64,000 nucleotides of DNA, taken from positions 17,628,501 through 17,692,500 of the forward strand of contig NC_053042.1 of NCBI RefSeq assembly GCF_003473485.1. The letters run 5' to 3'. Position numbers and translations under genes: made by a program. Numbering within the stretch: the stretch's first letter is position 1; each line of letters begins with the position of its first letter. Below are positions 23,313 through 35,506 of the stretch, one piece after another. This stretch comes from Medicago truncatula. Lineage: Eukaryota > Streptophyta > Magnoliopsida > Fabales > Fabaceae. Below the pieces are notes generated by a model. That model was not told the DNA's origin, did not search any database, and saw only the letters and a program-made list of their open reading frames with translations.

Positions 23313-24180
23313 TGCTTTTTTGTTTCTTCGTTTTTCATATCAGTTAATGATTATACTGTAATGATATTCTATGTTTTTATGCTTCGACCAATAAAAATTG
23401 GCAGGACCTGGGAAGATGAAGCATCCACCATATGCATCACCATGAGTCAAAATTGTATATGCTTCAATGAGGAAGTAAGTCTATATCTCTATTTCTTTTT
23501 AGTATTCTCGGTACTAAACTTGATTAGCTAATGCCTATGCTATAGATTCTCATTGGTATTGTTCTCCTTGACATACGTATGCTCTCTGTTTGTAAAAGTA
23601 TATATGTATCATCTAAGGACCTCATTAGAAATTTTTATAGTAGGAATCTAGATCAAAACACACAATTTGAATCATAATTGCCATCAAAAGTTATGTATTC
23701 TCTTCGGCATAGAAACTTTGTGCAGTGGGTGTATTTAGGGATGCTTTTTAGAATTCTGTCATGAATCATGATATTAAATATGATTAAGTTTCTTTGTTAG
23801 TCTTCTTTGTATCTGAAGCATATGATTGAAATTGATTAGTTTGTGTCGTATTTTTTTATGCAGTATCTGTTGGTTTACTTGGTAAATACGTCATGAAAAA
23901 TATACTTGGAACTGATTTATTTGAAAGAGAAGAAAAAAGGAGCCAGGGGAGCGGGCAAAGATTTGATGTATTATATGTCATTTCCAAAGAAAAAAGGATT
24001 GACAAGCTGCATTATTTTTTGTCACAAAACAGTCCACACCATAAAATTTACACAAGTTAAAGAGTTGAGTGGATGCTACTTTGTGGACAGTAATTCAGCT
24101 GAAGCTAGTTTGCAAGAAGATGATTCAGATCTTGAAAGCAAAACTCTTGGAATATAGCTCTAATTTGGTTAAAACTTGAT
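23313..24180. other. Intergenic, nothing firm
   Basis: AT-rich with an 83-aa frame (23906-24157, +) that matches nothing I know. No paired repeat ends. Confidence 0.4.
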
Positions 24181-24184
24181 ATTA

Positions 24185-24420
24185 GGGGTGGCAATTAGAT
24201 CCATGAAATCCATATCCATCCGATCCATCCACTATAAAATCCATCCAATCCATCCATAAAACATTTTTTATTTTTAATGGATTGTATCCAATCCATCCAT
24301 TAAACAATATGGATGGATCTAGTCCATCCAATTGATTTTAAAGATCCAATGGATCACTTTTTATTGTTTATTTTTTATCCAATGGATCATTTGAATAAAC
24401 AAATAACAAATTAAAACAAA
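24185..24420. repeat. hAT-MITE-like GGATCCAT/ATCCATCC repeat
   Basis: Starts AGGGGTGGCAATTAGATCC and continues as iterated ATCCATCC and GATCCAATGGATC words, the layout of plant hAT MITEs with AGGGGTGGCAA ends. I do not find the matching right end, so only the left part is called. A 39-bp segment starting ATTCGATTCTTCCTCTTC is repeated downstream at about 24592 and 24665. Confidence 0.4.
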
Positions 24421-24869
24421 AAAAACAAACAATTAAAAAAATTAAAAGCTAGATAGTGAATAGCTTATTTCTTCCCCAAATAAAACTCAACCCTAATTTC
24501 TTCCCCAAATTAAAAACTGAACCCTAATTTCTTCTCCAAATTTCTCTTGAAATCTGAAATTCGTTGTGAACCTATGTAGCAATTGTCAGCGATTCGATTC
24601 TTCCTCTTCAAATCTGAAATCGATTCTTCTGTTCTTACTTCCTATTGATTCAAATTCCGACGACGATTCGATTCTTCCTCTTCAAATCTGAAATCGATTC
24701 TTCTATGCCTTTGTGAGTCTCTATTATATTGTAATGTGATTTTGTTGCGTTTTCTGAATTGGGTTATCTGAGATTGTTGTTGTTTGTGTTTTCTTAGTTG
24801 ATTTTGTAGTGTTTTCATAGTTGTTTGTTTGACAACGTTTGAAGATTTCCTGATGATTGTTGTCAAGTT

Positions 24870-25772
24870 GATATCATGTTTCTTAAGGAGCGGGACTCAT
24901 ACCTATTTAACATTCACCAGACCTCTTCCTTCACGATAGACGGACTTGTACAATCTGTTGCAGAGGTGTTTCCGTCTATAATTTGACTCAAAAGTGATTG
25001 TTAATATGGTGAAACTGAGATGCTCTTCAATCATGTCTTGCAACTGCTGCTTCCAGGACATTGTTGGAGGAGGCTTGCCCTTCCCTTGCTTTACTTATAT
25101 TTAAGGATGCTGCTATGTGGTGTTGTTTTGCTGTGTCTTTTCTTGTAATTTTCTTTTTCTCATAAATAATATAGATGGAGTTGTTCATCATAACATAAGT
25201 GAAATACTTGGCTTATCTTGCTCCATGTAATGTTACAAATTGTGAGATATTTGTAACTTTTGTTATACTCCAATAAATGAGATTCCAAGGTATATATTTG
25301 AATCCGATTTTTGTTGTATTCTGTCATTTTTTTGTAACCAAGCCAGTTTGTTTTGATATCTAAACAATGTTACAGAAGATGCGTCTTTGCATGAATTCCT
25401 TAACTGTAGGAACTACATATCTATGATCACAAAATCTCACATTCCTTGAGCTAACACTAATATTAAACTTATGATTCCCAATATGCAAAGAGAAATACAA
25501 GATCCTTAACGTTGCATCTCAAAAATCTACATGCAACATAAACTCCTCTTAGACAGTAAGTGAGCATCTGCTTCAGTTGATATGAAAAATTGAAATGTCT
25601 GAAATTTCATCCCATTGCTTCGTATGACACTTCCTATAAGGATAAACCATACAAAAAGGATGGTTATTTACAAGCAGGCAATTAGAAGTTGTGAATTTGT
25701 TCCTCATATTTTTTATTTTATTAATTCAAGTGGCACTAATAGCCATTTTATATACGTTCCCGAGCAGATTCA
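24870..25772. other. Intergenic, no gene seen
   Basis: AT-rich sequence with no ORF of recognisable family and no paired repeat ends. Confidence 0.5.
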
Positions 25773-25787
25773 CACAACATATAAAGT

Positions 25788-26244
25788 GGTGGAGGAAATC
25801 AAGCATGTCTCTTTGGTTTTGGGCGTTGAGTAGGTTGAAGATTGCTTCTTGCCTCTTTTACGAGTGGTGTTGGAACCCAAGGGAGTGCCTTCGGAGATAG
25901 TTTTGAGAGGGTGTTTTGGGGTGCTGCTGTACCTGTTTTTTCTGATGGCTGCTGTCCACTTTTTTACTGTTTTGCGCCTCATGTGTGCGGCTGTTTCCGG
26001 CCTGTGTGCTGCTGTTTTTTGCGCCTCACATGTGACAGGAAGTGGTTGATCAGTTTTAGGAGGTCCTGTGGGTTTATTAGGTGTTTTTTCTGCTGGGTGG
26101 TTTCCTCTTTGTTTCTGCTGTTTTGCGGCTTTGCTTGTGCTAGCACAACTGTGCTGTTAAACTCCGAGTTTGTAATTCTTGTTGTCCCGTTTTAGCACTT
26201 CTTGTGCCGGGATCGTTATCAATATATATGCTGATTAAAAAAAA
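25788..26244 (+). mobile_element. L1-type LINE 3' end, older copy with worn target duplication
   Basis: Flanked by 15-mers CACAACATATAAAGT (25773-25787) and CACAATATATGAAGT (26245-26259), two mismatches, and closed by an A run (26237-26244). The segment at 25791-25900 reads like the end of the LINE at 22.6-23.3 kb (CLFYEWCWNPRECLRR against CMFYEWSWFLGDCFGR). 5' truncated. Confidence 0.75.
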
Positions 26245-26259
26245 CACAATATATGAAGT

Positions 26260-26725
26260 TAACACATCACTGCATTGTCTTATGTGAGCTGCTTGAAGTT
26301 GACAAAATGAAACAACATATGAATTTGTGGTCATATGTAATTTAAATCGTAACAAGCATGTCCGGCAGCAAGCTAGTCTTTAAAAGGCCTGGTAAAAAAA
26401 AGCTATACTTTAAAAGCAAACATAAATAAATGTTACATCAATCAACATTTGTTTTTTTGTCATTATCAATTTCAAACATACATAAGTGTACTGAGCACAG
26501 GACACCATAAAATCAACACATACAAAGGTACACCAACAAGTTTTATTTAAAAAACATGAAATCAGATAGTTGCACATTACATTTCTCCATACATACATAT
26601 TTATAATTTTAAAACAAGTTCAACTTGAACAGGAGGATTCCATGAAGGTGAAAATCCTCTACTTTCAAGCATGGTTTTTGCGTGACATTATTGAACGAGA
26701 AATGATGTACATAACCAGTTAGCAT
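26260..26725. other. 3' flank of the BURP gene
   Basis: No separate gene. The last 100 bp or so are probably the BURP 3' UTR. Confidence 0.4.
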
Positions 26726-27729
26726 CTAGATGACACAAGGATGGTCCTCAGAATGATTGGGAACCCATGCAGCAGCCTTATTGCCAATGAAATGGCAAAT
26801 TGGGATGGTACCAGGTTCGACTTTTAGAGCTTCATAAAGCAACTCAGCATTCATGCCTCTTGTGTCATGGTGGCAAACAGTTAAGGCCTTAGCTTTACCT
26901 CCATCGGGGGCTACCAATGATACCACATAAGCAGTTGTTGCTTGCACTTGGTGGCAATTGAATACAACTTTTTCGAAATTCAATCTATGACACATCACTG
27001 CATTGTCTCCAACTTTTTTCACTTCCTCCACCACATATTGGTCCTGGTTTACGCCAAAGGTACTTGAAATCGCCTTAATCTTTGACGTTCCAAAATGTGA
27101 AATGACATGTTCAACCATCGATTCCAAGGATGATACACAATGTTTGCGTTCTCCTGTCGCAGTTGGACTGTTACAAAAGTCGTCAAGACTTTGTCTCTCT
27201 TTGTTTGCCAGCCATATGGAATCTGTGATACCTTGTCTTGGTTTTCCGAATGGTCGTACTGTATTTCTAAGAGAATTATTGTTACCTAAGATCATTTTCT
27301 TTCCAGGGTAGAGGTCATGTTCGAAAAAAAGTGTCGAGTATTGGTTCAATTCTTCGGTTTTGATAGGTAGATTATTTGTTTTGCCATCTGCCAAATCCAA
27401 AAAAACAATTAATTCCTAAATCATGACACAGTCTTATTATTAGGAGGCAGCAAAATATACAATTCATATTACTCACAAGGTAGCAATAGGTCAGAGAAAG
27501 CCTTAGGCAGAGGAGTGTTTGGCCAAATAGTTTGCCAATAATCTTCTGAAGACAGTGTTGTGGCACTAATTCCCACAAAAGCCAACTATAAAACATGTTA
27601 ACATAATATATACTATTAATATTAGGTTTAAAATGAAAACCATGCATATATTTTGATCAAGCTGGCATAGTAGAAAATATGTTAACTTACACAGAAAAGA
27701 GCTAAAACTGAGAGATGTGCAAACTCCAT
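26726..27729 (-). CDS. BURP-domain protein, short USP-like type, 3 exons, 269 aa
   Basis: Exons on the minus strand: 27729-27691 (MEFAHLSVLALFC), 27585-27477 and 27387-26726, GT-AG introns with matching phases (39+109+662 nt = 270 codons with stop). The first exon encodes a signal-peptide-like hydrophobic segment; secretion or vacuolar targeting is inferred. A short linker leads to the BURP domain: STLFFEHDLYPGKKM, then the four Cys-His pairs with spacings CH-x10-CH-x25-CH-x24-CH, and a WVPNHSEDHPCVI end. The last spacing is one short of the usual 25-26. There are no TxV repeats, so it resembles the short unknown-seed-protein (USP)/BNM2 type, not RD22. Function of the family is poorly defined. 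Four RY motifs upstream suit seed expression. Confidence 0.9.
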
Positions 27730-27798
27730 GGCTGGCTATGAGGAAGTGATAACTATGGAAGCTTTGTTAGGTGTGTATGAGAGTGTTACAAAACTCCC

Positions 27799-28054
27799 AT
27801 TATATAGAGTAAATACACAAATAGTTACACTTGCATGCAAAGCTTGTTCTGCACTTGTCGTCCATGCAGCACAACTACATTATCATCTCCAAACTTTGAG
27901 GTTGTTTCCAAGAGGGTGTCAAAGCTTTACCTTGTTTTGTGCACATGGCATCCATGCATAGCTACCTACTTTTACAAAGTTTGTATTGTCTGCATAAATG
28001 GTACCATTGTTGTCTCCAACAAGCTGCACATATTGTACAAATGGCGTTCATGCA
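27799..28054 (-). promoter_or_regulatory. TATA box and four RY (CATGCA) motifs upstream of the BURP gene
   Basis: On the minus strand CTATATAAT lies at 27807-27799, about 70 nt before the start codon. CATGCA cores occur at 27834-27839 (inside a TTGCATGCAA palindrome), 27863-27868, 27953-27958 (CATGCAT) and 28049-28054. RY elements are bound by the B3 factors ABI3, FUS3 and LEC2 in seeds, and clustered RY motifs are known from legume seed promoters. Seed expression here is inference. Confidence 0.6.
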
Positions 28055-29214
28055 ATTAATCTCCAAAGCTTGTGGTGCCATTCATAATGATTCTCCTAGA
28101 GTAGAGGGATCAATAAAGCTTTGTGCACAGCATTTTTAAACCTTGTTTTGCACTAAATACAATTTTGTTTACAAATAAATCATGTGATTGAGTTTACATA
28201 GTTAATTAAGAGTTGAGCTTTAGTTAAGGAAGAAAAGAATCATTGAAATAGTAAAACATGCTATAGTTAATTATTTAGCCTTGAACATTTTTTGGTTTTG
28301 TAAGATTTGTATTTTCAAAATTTCATTTGATCCTTCAGTTTTTAACGTCGAAGTGGTAAATTGTTGTAGTTCTTTTTGGTCCTGGTTTTGTTTCAATACC
28401 TATAATATAATATATAGTTTTTAGCTTGAACCTCTGTAATATAAGGGTTATGTTCAATTAATATTTGTATGATTTAACTATTACAAAAACTGAGTTGGTT
28501 ACGAAATGTTGTTTCTATCTTCGATCCAAAAATTTGCAATGTCCTTACCAACTGAGTTATGTTCATAGGGACAACAAAGAGAGATTTCTATAATGTACTA
28601 AACATAACTACAAAAAACAATTTAAAATTTTGAAAGATACACATGAATATATTTAATAAAGCAACGACCAAAAGTCGTGACGGAAAATATTTTGGGTCTA
28701 AAACTTGACGAATTTTTTTAGAAAAACTCAACGAAATTTGAAAATTTTACAAAGACTTTTTTTAGAAAATATGGACGGAAAACTTATTTAATCTATTGTT
28801 GACATATTAAACCACATAATGGTCCATAGCCATTTGTGGCGTTCCCACGACTTATCAATCGTAGTGCAGCCTTCTCTGCCTCCCCAAATAAAAGACATTC
28901 TATCTTAAATTGTGAAGTCTTTATCATTCCCACCTTCAAGACTCCCGATTCAGTTTCAACGACTCCGAGGATCATATTATATCTTGATCGTTCGACTTAG
29001 ATAGATTAATCCAAATCAATATAACCTAAAGTTCTAGACAAAAAAACAACAAGATGGAGTCTAAATACTTCAAATTTACAAAAATGAACATAAATTGTTA
29101 CAATATACATGATATTCATCAATCCGTGATATCCAATCTAGTACTATATCTTGTCAAAAATAAAAATCTAGTAAAAGAAATCTTCCCAACAATTACTATT
29201 AATTGATCTATCAT
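28055..29214. other. Intergenic between BURP and CHX genes
   Basis: Only a 60-codon minus-strand frame (28793-28975) that I do not recognise. Otherwise AT-rich with no paired repeats. Confidence 0.4.
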
Positions 29215-32200
29215 TTACAATACTTCAGGACTATTTTTCAATTCATCATGACATTTATAAACAACACGTTTTCTCCCAACCATATACTGCTGCACAATAA
29301 GCACAGAAGAGTGTGTACCAAAGCTAGTTGAAGCTAATATGTCACCTATAACACCAAGTTCAGGATGGTCACACCACTCCAACAACTTCGAAAAGATCGT
29401 CGTGTTCTTACCACTGCCTTGTCCAACAATGTACAAATCATATCCAGGTTTATCAATCTCATTAAGAAGTATTGGAATCTCTTCGCCGGTAGCCGAATGC
29501 ACTTCTTTTTCTGAGTAAACAATTGAATCATTATTATTCACTGCCTTGTGCCTGAAGGAAAATATATACTCTTCATCCAACTCTTTCTGCATCACACCGT
29601 CCATAACAGTCGACAACATTCCATGAGGAGACTTGCTTATTTTCTTTTTCAATACCTTTTCTTCTGCAGCCTTACCTAACAAATGGATCCTCACAACATG
29701 TAATTGTGTTCCTGAATGCCCTGCCATTCTCCATGCGATAGACAAGGCTTCACGGTCATCAGGTCCTCCAATGAAGAGGGTTATAATGCGCATTTTTGTT
29801 TTTAACAACGATCCTAGTCCGCGGTCCACAAAGATCCCTACAGAACAAGGTGCGTGTTGAAGAACATTTTCGTTTATCTCACAATGTTCATTGCGGCTTA
29901 TTTCTGGAGAACCTCCTACCGTTGAGTACTCTTTGTGAAAGGGAAGGAGAATTAGGCTTGCGCGTTTCTCTTCGGCTACGTTGTAGATGTCCTCATGGAT
30001 TGTTGTATAGGATGAGACAACACTTGATGTGTCAAACCTAACAGCATTGTATTGTTCTACAAATTCTTTAAATGCAGTAGTTATGATCTCAAACTCTGCT
30101 TTTGGGCCATAGTTGGTTGTTTCTGCGCCTGCTATGTTGTTTAAATCAGCCATCTGGGAAACAAGAATAGCAGTGCCATGTCTAGTGAGTTCAAGAAGGT
30201 GAACTGCAGAGACATGTACCGGTGAAATTCTGGTAGCATTTGTGGCTTCAAGGACATGGATCATGTTAGTGGCATGTTTAGCATTGTGGACACAAGCGAC
30301 GACTCGAAGCTCCATATCAAACCTCAGCTTTTGCACGGTTCTTAATTGCGATTGCATGAATCGGAATTTTGGTTTGTATATGGCATTTATTAAGGGAGAG
30401 ACTATCACTGTCATCAATATAATAGCAAGCGTCATAACCATGAAAGAACATGGATCCAAAAACTGCAAAGTAAAAAAAAAAAAATCGAACATAGTTACAA
30501 TTCAAATGCACATTTAATTTAAATTATGCATCACTAGAGAGATAAGGGCGACCTAGTGCACTAGGCTCCCATCATCTTGTGTCTGGAGAGGGTAGATGTA
30601 TATAATCTTACCCCTACAAACAAAGATGTTTTCTCTTTCAGGATTTGAACTCGTGACTTCTAAACCACAAGACAAAATATGAAAAACAATTGTTGCAAAA
30701 TAGAAAGCTGGTAGTTAAAAAAATTACCCGTTTGTCCCAAGCAACATTTTGTAGTATGACGGCCATGACGCCCTTGGTGTTGAGAAGCAAACCAATGGAA
30801 AGGCCATCTCGAGCAGGCATACCGAAGAAGAAAGTGACAATCAAAGAGCTCAAAACTTTTGGTATGCATAACGAAACCATAATAAGCATCATTAAAACTG
30901 AATTTGGTGTGTTCCAAAGTACTGGCAAGTCGAGTTTAAAACCAAATCCAGAAAAGTAAACAGGACACAGAATACCAGTAACAAAGTCATCTGACATTTC
31001 CATAACCATATCAGCAAACTTTCCATGAGGCAAAATCAATCCGAACACAAAAGCTCCGACAATAGGATGCGTACCAAGAAAATCCGTAATATACGAAAAA
31101 ATAAACAATCCTATAAATACGTCCAACATATGTGACTTGCGCCACATGTTCTTATTTGTTCGGTTTTCAATGATTGGAGTAAGGATAGGTCTCACCACAG
31201 TAAAACAAAAAGCTATGAACAAAAAGGTAGTGATTACTGAGAGATAATAACCTTCTCCCCAATTATTAGCAGCAGGAATCAACAATGTAAACAAAACCCA
31301 ACCATATGCATCAGTTAACATAGCTGCTGTTAATGTATCCTTTCCAAGCTTTGTATACAAAAGCTTAAGCTTAGCAAGAATTCTAGCAAGGACGGGGAAG
31401 CCTGTGACAGAAAGTGTTAAACACCAAAATAGATAAGCTTTAATATGAGTTTTTTCTTTTTTATCTAGAAGTTTTTGTTGCAGAGTAAGAAATCCAACAC
31501 CAAATAACATTGATGTCACAATGCCAGCAATTGCCATGCTAGTGCCTTTCTTTCTTGATCTTAAGATGGTGTCTGAATTCATCTCTAAACCACTTAGGAA
31601 AACATAGTACATAATTCCCAAGTTTGAAATGGTTTCAACAGCTAGGATTCCACGTGGATTGTAAAACAAGGTAATTACCCCCTCGAAATATCCCAAGAGA
31701 CTTCGACTAACAGAAAAACCAGTCTGCATAAAAGAAAAGTTCAGAAATTCTTGTATTTCTTAATGTTGAAATTCCTTGTGACTAATTACTCCTTGTGTCT
31801 CATGTTATGTGTCTCATTTGAGATGGGCACGCTTCTTAAGAATATGATTACTTAAGCCAATTTTCAATGGAAACTATTATGTTGAGACTAGAATATCTTT
31901 GCACTTCATGTATTATTTGTCAGCCATATACTTGCAAGTACTTTAATAAATAAGGGTAACATTCGAAAAATAAAAGTAATAAATAAAATGACAAATAATT
32001 TAATACAAATAAATATTCTGACATTACCGATGACATGCAGGGGTTGAAACTAGCAAGAATCCCATGGGATTATTATACACGCCAAAACTGCAAACAGTTT
32101 CGCACGGTTGTAGCTCCTGAATAAACCCTAGATGCCAAGAAATCTCCTCGAGGAGGACATTTTTTAGATACAATGTTTTGGGTACAAAACATTGACCAAT

Positions 32201-32776
32201 TAACTTCGCCCATCATTAATCTACGTCAGAGAACCTAGATGCCAACTTTAGTGTATAGCATTTTTTTTCTTCCTATCTATAAAATTCACTACCAAAACCT
32301 TAGTCAATGGATCTGATTACAGTTCGCTCACATCAATATAATGTTTCTAATTTTCTCTTCGAAAAGGATTGAGCACCTAAAGAGATTTTAACAACTTCAG
32401 GCAGATTCAAACGCTCACTCTTAAGAAACTAAAGTCTCTAAATGAGTTTTTTAATTACTCGTGCCAACTCGAATTGACAACACATTCTTTATATTAAAAA
32501 AAAAACAAATAAATTTTATTAAAACTTGTAAATATGTATATACAGAAAAAGATAAATGTCATGTATATTGATGATTCAAATTATGAATATGCTTACCAAC
32601 ATTTGTGCAACAATGAGAGGCACATGAAGAGGCTTGAGGATGAAGAAGAGAAAACGAGAAACCAAAAGATTATAAGCAATTTGGAGACACAAAAGAGGAA
32701 CACGTTTTATCATAACATCATCAGTCATCCAGATATTGTTTGAAGCACTAAGAGTTACATTATAACATGTAGCCAT
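29215..32776 (-). CDS. Cation/H+ antiporter, CHX family (CPA2), 3 exons, 807 aa
   Basis: Exons on the minus strand: 32776-32597 (60 codons), 31723-30728 (332 codons) and 30462-29215 (415 codons plus stop), all phase 0 with GT-AG borders. The N-terminal part is a multi-span Na+/H+ exchanger domain (residues about 35-430): FILKPLHVPLIVAQML, YYVFLSGLEM, TGFPVLARILAKLKLL, AAMLTDAYGWVLFTLL, GAFVFGLILPHGKF, GLLLNTKGVMAVI. The roughly 370-residue C-terminus is the soluble universal-stress-like tail of CHX proteins (FIGGPDDREALSIAWRM; YDLYIVGQGSGKNT; ELGVIGDILAS). Length fits the family (about 780-850 aa). CHX proteins move K+ or Na+ against H+ at endomembranes or the plasma membrane; the substrate of this member cannot be read. 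No damage seen. Intron 2 holds an Au-type SINE. Confidence 0.93.
30546..30670 (-). mobile_element. Au-type SINE in a CHX intron
   Basis: The plus strand carries GGCGACCTAGTGCACTAGGC, a GTCTGGAGAGGGT block and TTTGAACTCGTGACTTCT, which are the conserved blocks of Au SINEs in reverse orientation (B-box-like GTTCAAATCC on the minus strand). The 5' end is shortened. It lies wholly within intron 2 (30463-30727). Confidence 0.65.
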
Positions 32777-33892
32777 TTCTATGTCAATATTTTCTTATGC
32801 TAATTCATTTTCTTCATCTTTCATTTAAATAATAATGATAATGATTCTTTGCCTGAATGACATACAAGTTATTATGGATATTTGAGCTGGCAAATTCAGT
32901 TTACATTGTTTGTTACCAGTAATGCTGTAATTTTCACGTTCTTTGTTGAGATATGGTTATATATCTGTTTTATATTAATTTTTTGTAATATATTTAAAAA
33001 CTAATGAGTAGTTATCCTTTAAATATTATGGACTCCTGCGATATTAAGACATTTAACAACTAATGAGCAGTTATCTAAAACAAATTCAAAATGATTTCTT
33101 TTTTAAGGAAACAAATTCAAATTGATGAAACTAATTAACTGATCGATGACATTACCTTTTAAATATTATAGACTCCTGCGGTATTCAAGTGTGTAATTTT
33201 TCTATTTAAAGAATTCAAGTATTTTTGATTGATAGGAAATATCTAAATGTTTCTGTCAAAAAAAAAAAAGGAAATATCTAAACGTATGGATTTATTATCA
33301 TATTATTTTTTTTTTTTTTGAGAGGGATCAATATTATTATTTTTTTAAATAATAATAATAATTATTATTATTACCACCTACTTAACGTATTTTTTTTTTT
33401 GGTACAACTTAACGTATAATTTTACATAATGACTCTTATGACTAAATTTTTAAGACTCCAATTACTTTCACAAATTAACTCAGATTCAGAAATCATGTAT
33501 GTTGAGTCAAAAAAAAAAATCATGTATGTTTTTACCTCAAAAAAAAAAAAAAAAGAAATCATGTATGTTCAATACATTATTAATTCTCAAGCATATTTAC
33601 CATAAAAAATCGTTTAAAACTCGTATCTAGAATCAAATTTGGTATTAAAAAAAAAAAACAGAGAAGACATGTGCAGTATACACTATACATACAGGATGGA
33701 TCTATGTTGATTGTTGAGGTGAGGGTATGCATTTCTACACCCCCCAAAAAATTATATTATCCTATACTTTTTTCAGTTTTGCACACCTGAATCTTTAATT
33801 TTACACTTTGACTCAAATATTTATTCTCTATTACCAAAAAAAATAAAAATATTATTCTCTTACCTAACCAACACAATACACAATGATTTATA
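32777..33892. other. Promoter side of the CHX gene, AT-rich, many A/T runs
   Basis: No gene. Several A or T runs (33260, 33305, 33541, 33649) and two related segments around ACTCCTGCGATATTAAGACA (33032) and ACTCCTGCGGTATTCAAG (33171) suggest old small insertions or a local duplication, but no clean ends are visible. Confidence 0.4.
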
Positions 33893-34965
33893 TTTTTTTG
33901 ACGGGCTAAAATGAATTATATTACCAAAAAGTCTTCCCGCACAAGTGCAAGAGAAGACATTAAAAGGTTACAAAGTTATACAAATAACAAAAACAAGAAC
34001 ACACGGCAAGCACAAGGGAACATTAATTTACAACCTTAAGGCAACGAAGAGGATTAAGCCTCCAATAAGTGTAGTCAAAATCAACATAGCATATGTCGAT
34101 TTTAACCACCAGAAAGCATTTAGCTTAACTTTTTCACATAAAGAATTAATATATTTGTTCTTATGCTGGAATATGTGTCTATTCCTCTCGTTCCAAATAA
34201 CTCACGTAACATATAGCCATATAATGTTAAAAGCCAGACGTGCATGTTTTGAGAAGCCGCCTAAACTTGCAAACTGAATAAAATGATCCAAAAGATGTAG
34301 TTGAGCCACTGTTGAAAAACCTAGCCAGAAAGAAACCTCCTTCCAAATATTACCATATTTAAGTCACATGCACCCAAATAATGATCCCTATCCTCATTTA
34401 AACCACAACCTCCAGACCAAATTTGATCATTAAGAGATAGCACCCTCCTCCGAAGTAAATTATTTTTTGTTGGTATTCGATTAAGAAACAAACGCAACGC
34501 AACACCAAGCAAACAAATTTATTTTTAACGGAACAGCTTTTAACCACTCAAAATGACTAGTCACAATTGAACTATTATCAACGGAATGAAGTCCAACGTC
34601 ATCGGTCAAACTGTGGTAAGCACTGCTCACCGTATAGCAATTCAAAGAATGAAACTTCCAAACCCGCCGGTCCTCCACACCAACCTACATGGAAACTGTA
34701 GTTAGAATCTCAACGCACCCTCAACTACACTATTCAATTGTTGCCACCAAACCGAACCTCTTCCGCCCACAAAACATAACCTACCTTGTTCCTCCCCGTA
34801 TCTAGCACTAAGCACCCGATACTAAAAACTCCCCCTCTCATCCAAAACCCTCCAACACCATTTGCCAATTAACGCTAAATTAAACTCCTTCAACATCCTA
34901 ACCCCCAAACCACCTCTATCTTTTATCCTACAGATAACAACTAACATTCTGCTTAAAAAACAATT
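33893..34965 (-). mobile_element. L1-type LINE 3' portion, decayed
   Basis: On the minus strand from high to low coordinate: GGLGVRMLKEFNLALIGKWC (about 34840-34920), WKFHSLNCYTVSSAYHSL and FEWLKAVPLKINLFAW (34500-34670), then FLNRIPTKNNLLRRRVLSL (zf-RVT start, about 34430-34490) in another frame, and an A tail seen as TTTTTTT at 33893-33899. This is the reverse-transcriptase thumb/zf-RVT end of plant L1. The reading frame is interrupted. A target duplication is not clear, so the right border is approximate. Confidence 0.75.
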
Positions 34966-35506
34966 AACATTCACATTATAATTTATGAGTAAAAAAGTTA
35001 CTCCTTACCAACATGGTGTTAGGAGTGTTGGCCAACATGAGTCTCTTTAGAAAAAGAACCTAGGTTCAATTCCTAGAGCCGTTCATTTGTGAGGTAGCTC
35101 AACCCTAAAGATAAAAAATAAAAAAATAAAAAATTAGACGTCCTAGACTCGAGAATTAGTCTGATAGTTGATCCAAAGAGACAAAGCCGTGGAAATATCT
35201 TTATATAAAAAACAATAGATGTCCCTAATGGGGGGGGATTGGGGGCCATGATCTCACTATTTTCATTCTAATTAATGAAGTCATTCCTAAAGTACATCTC
35301 AAGTTAAAAGAATTGCACTTAACTGTGTCTTTTTGGTACAAACACTTTACTATATCATATTGAGTTTGAAATTTATTATTTTTGTTTATAATCAAGATTG
35401 GAGTGAGTATGTTTTATAACGAACACATGAAAGATCCATTGCAAGTTGAAAGTGGTCTTAACAGTATCAAGACGAACCAACAGCTTGTTGGATGAACATA
35501 TGTGAC
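34966..35506. other. Intergenic; possible tRNA-headed SINE near 35.01-35.21 kb
   Basis: Around 35045-35085 a B-box-like GGTTCAATTCC with short pairing arms is followed by A-rich sequence, resembling a SINE head. The A box is poor and no target repeat is seen. Nothing else recognised. Confidence 0.3.

Noticed and set aside
24642-24866. 74-codon minus-strand frame
   Set aside because: Charged low-complexity frame opposite a CT-rich leader-like sequence with a local 39-bp duplication; not a credible gene.
35010-35210. tRNA-headed SINE candidate
   Set aside because: B-box-like word only; no convincing A box, A tail or target repeat.
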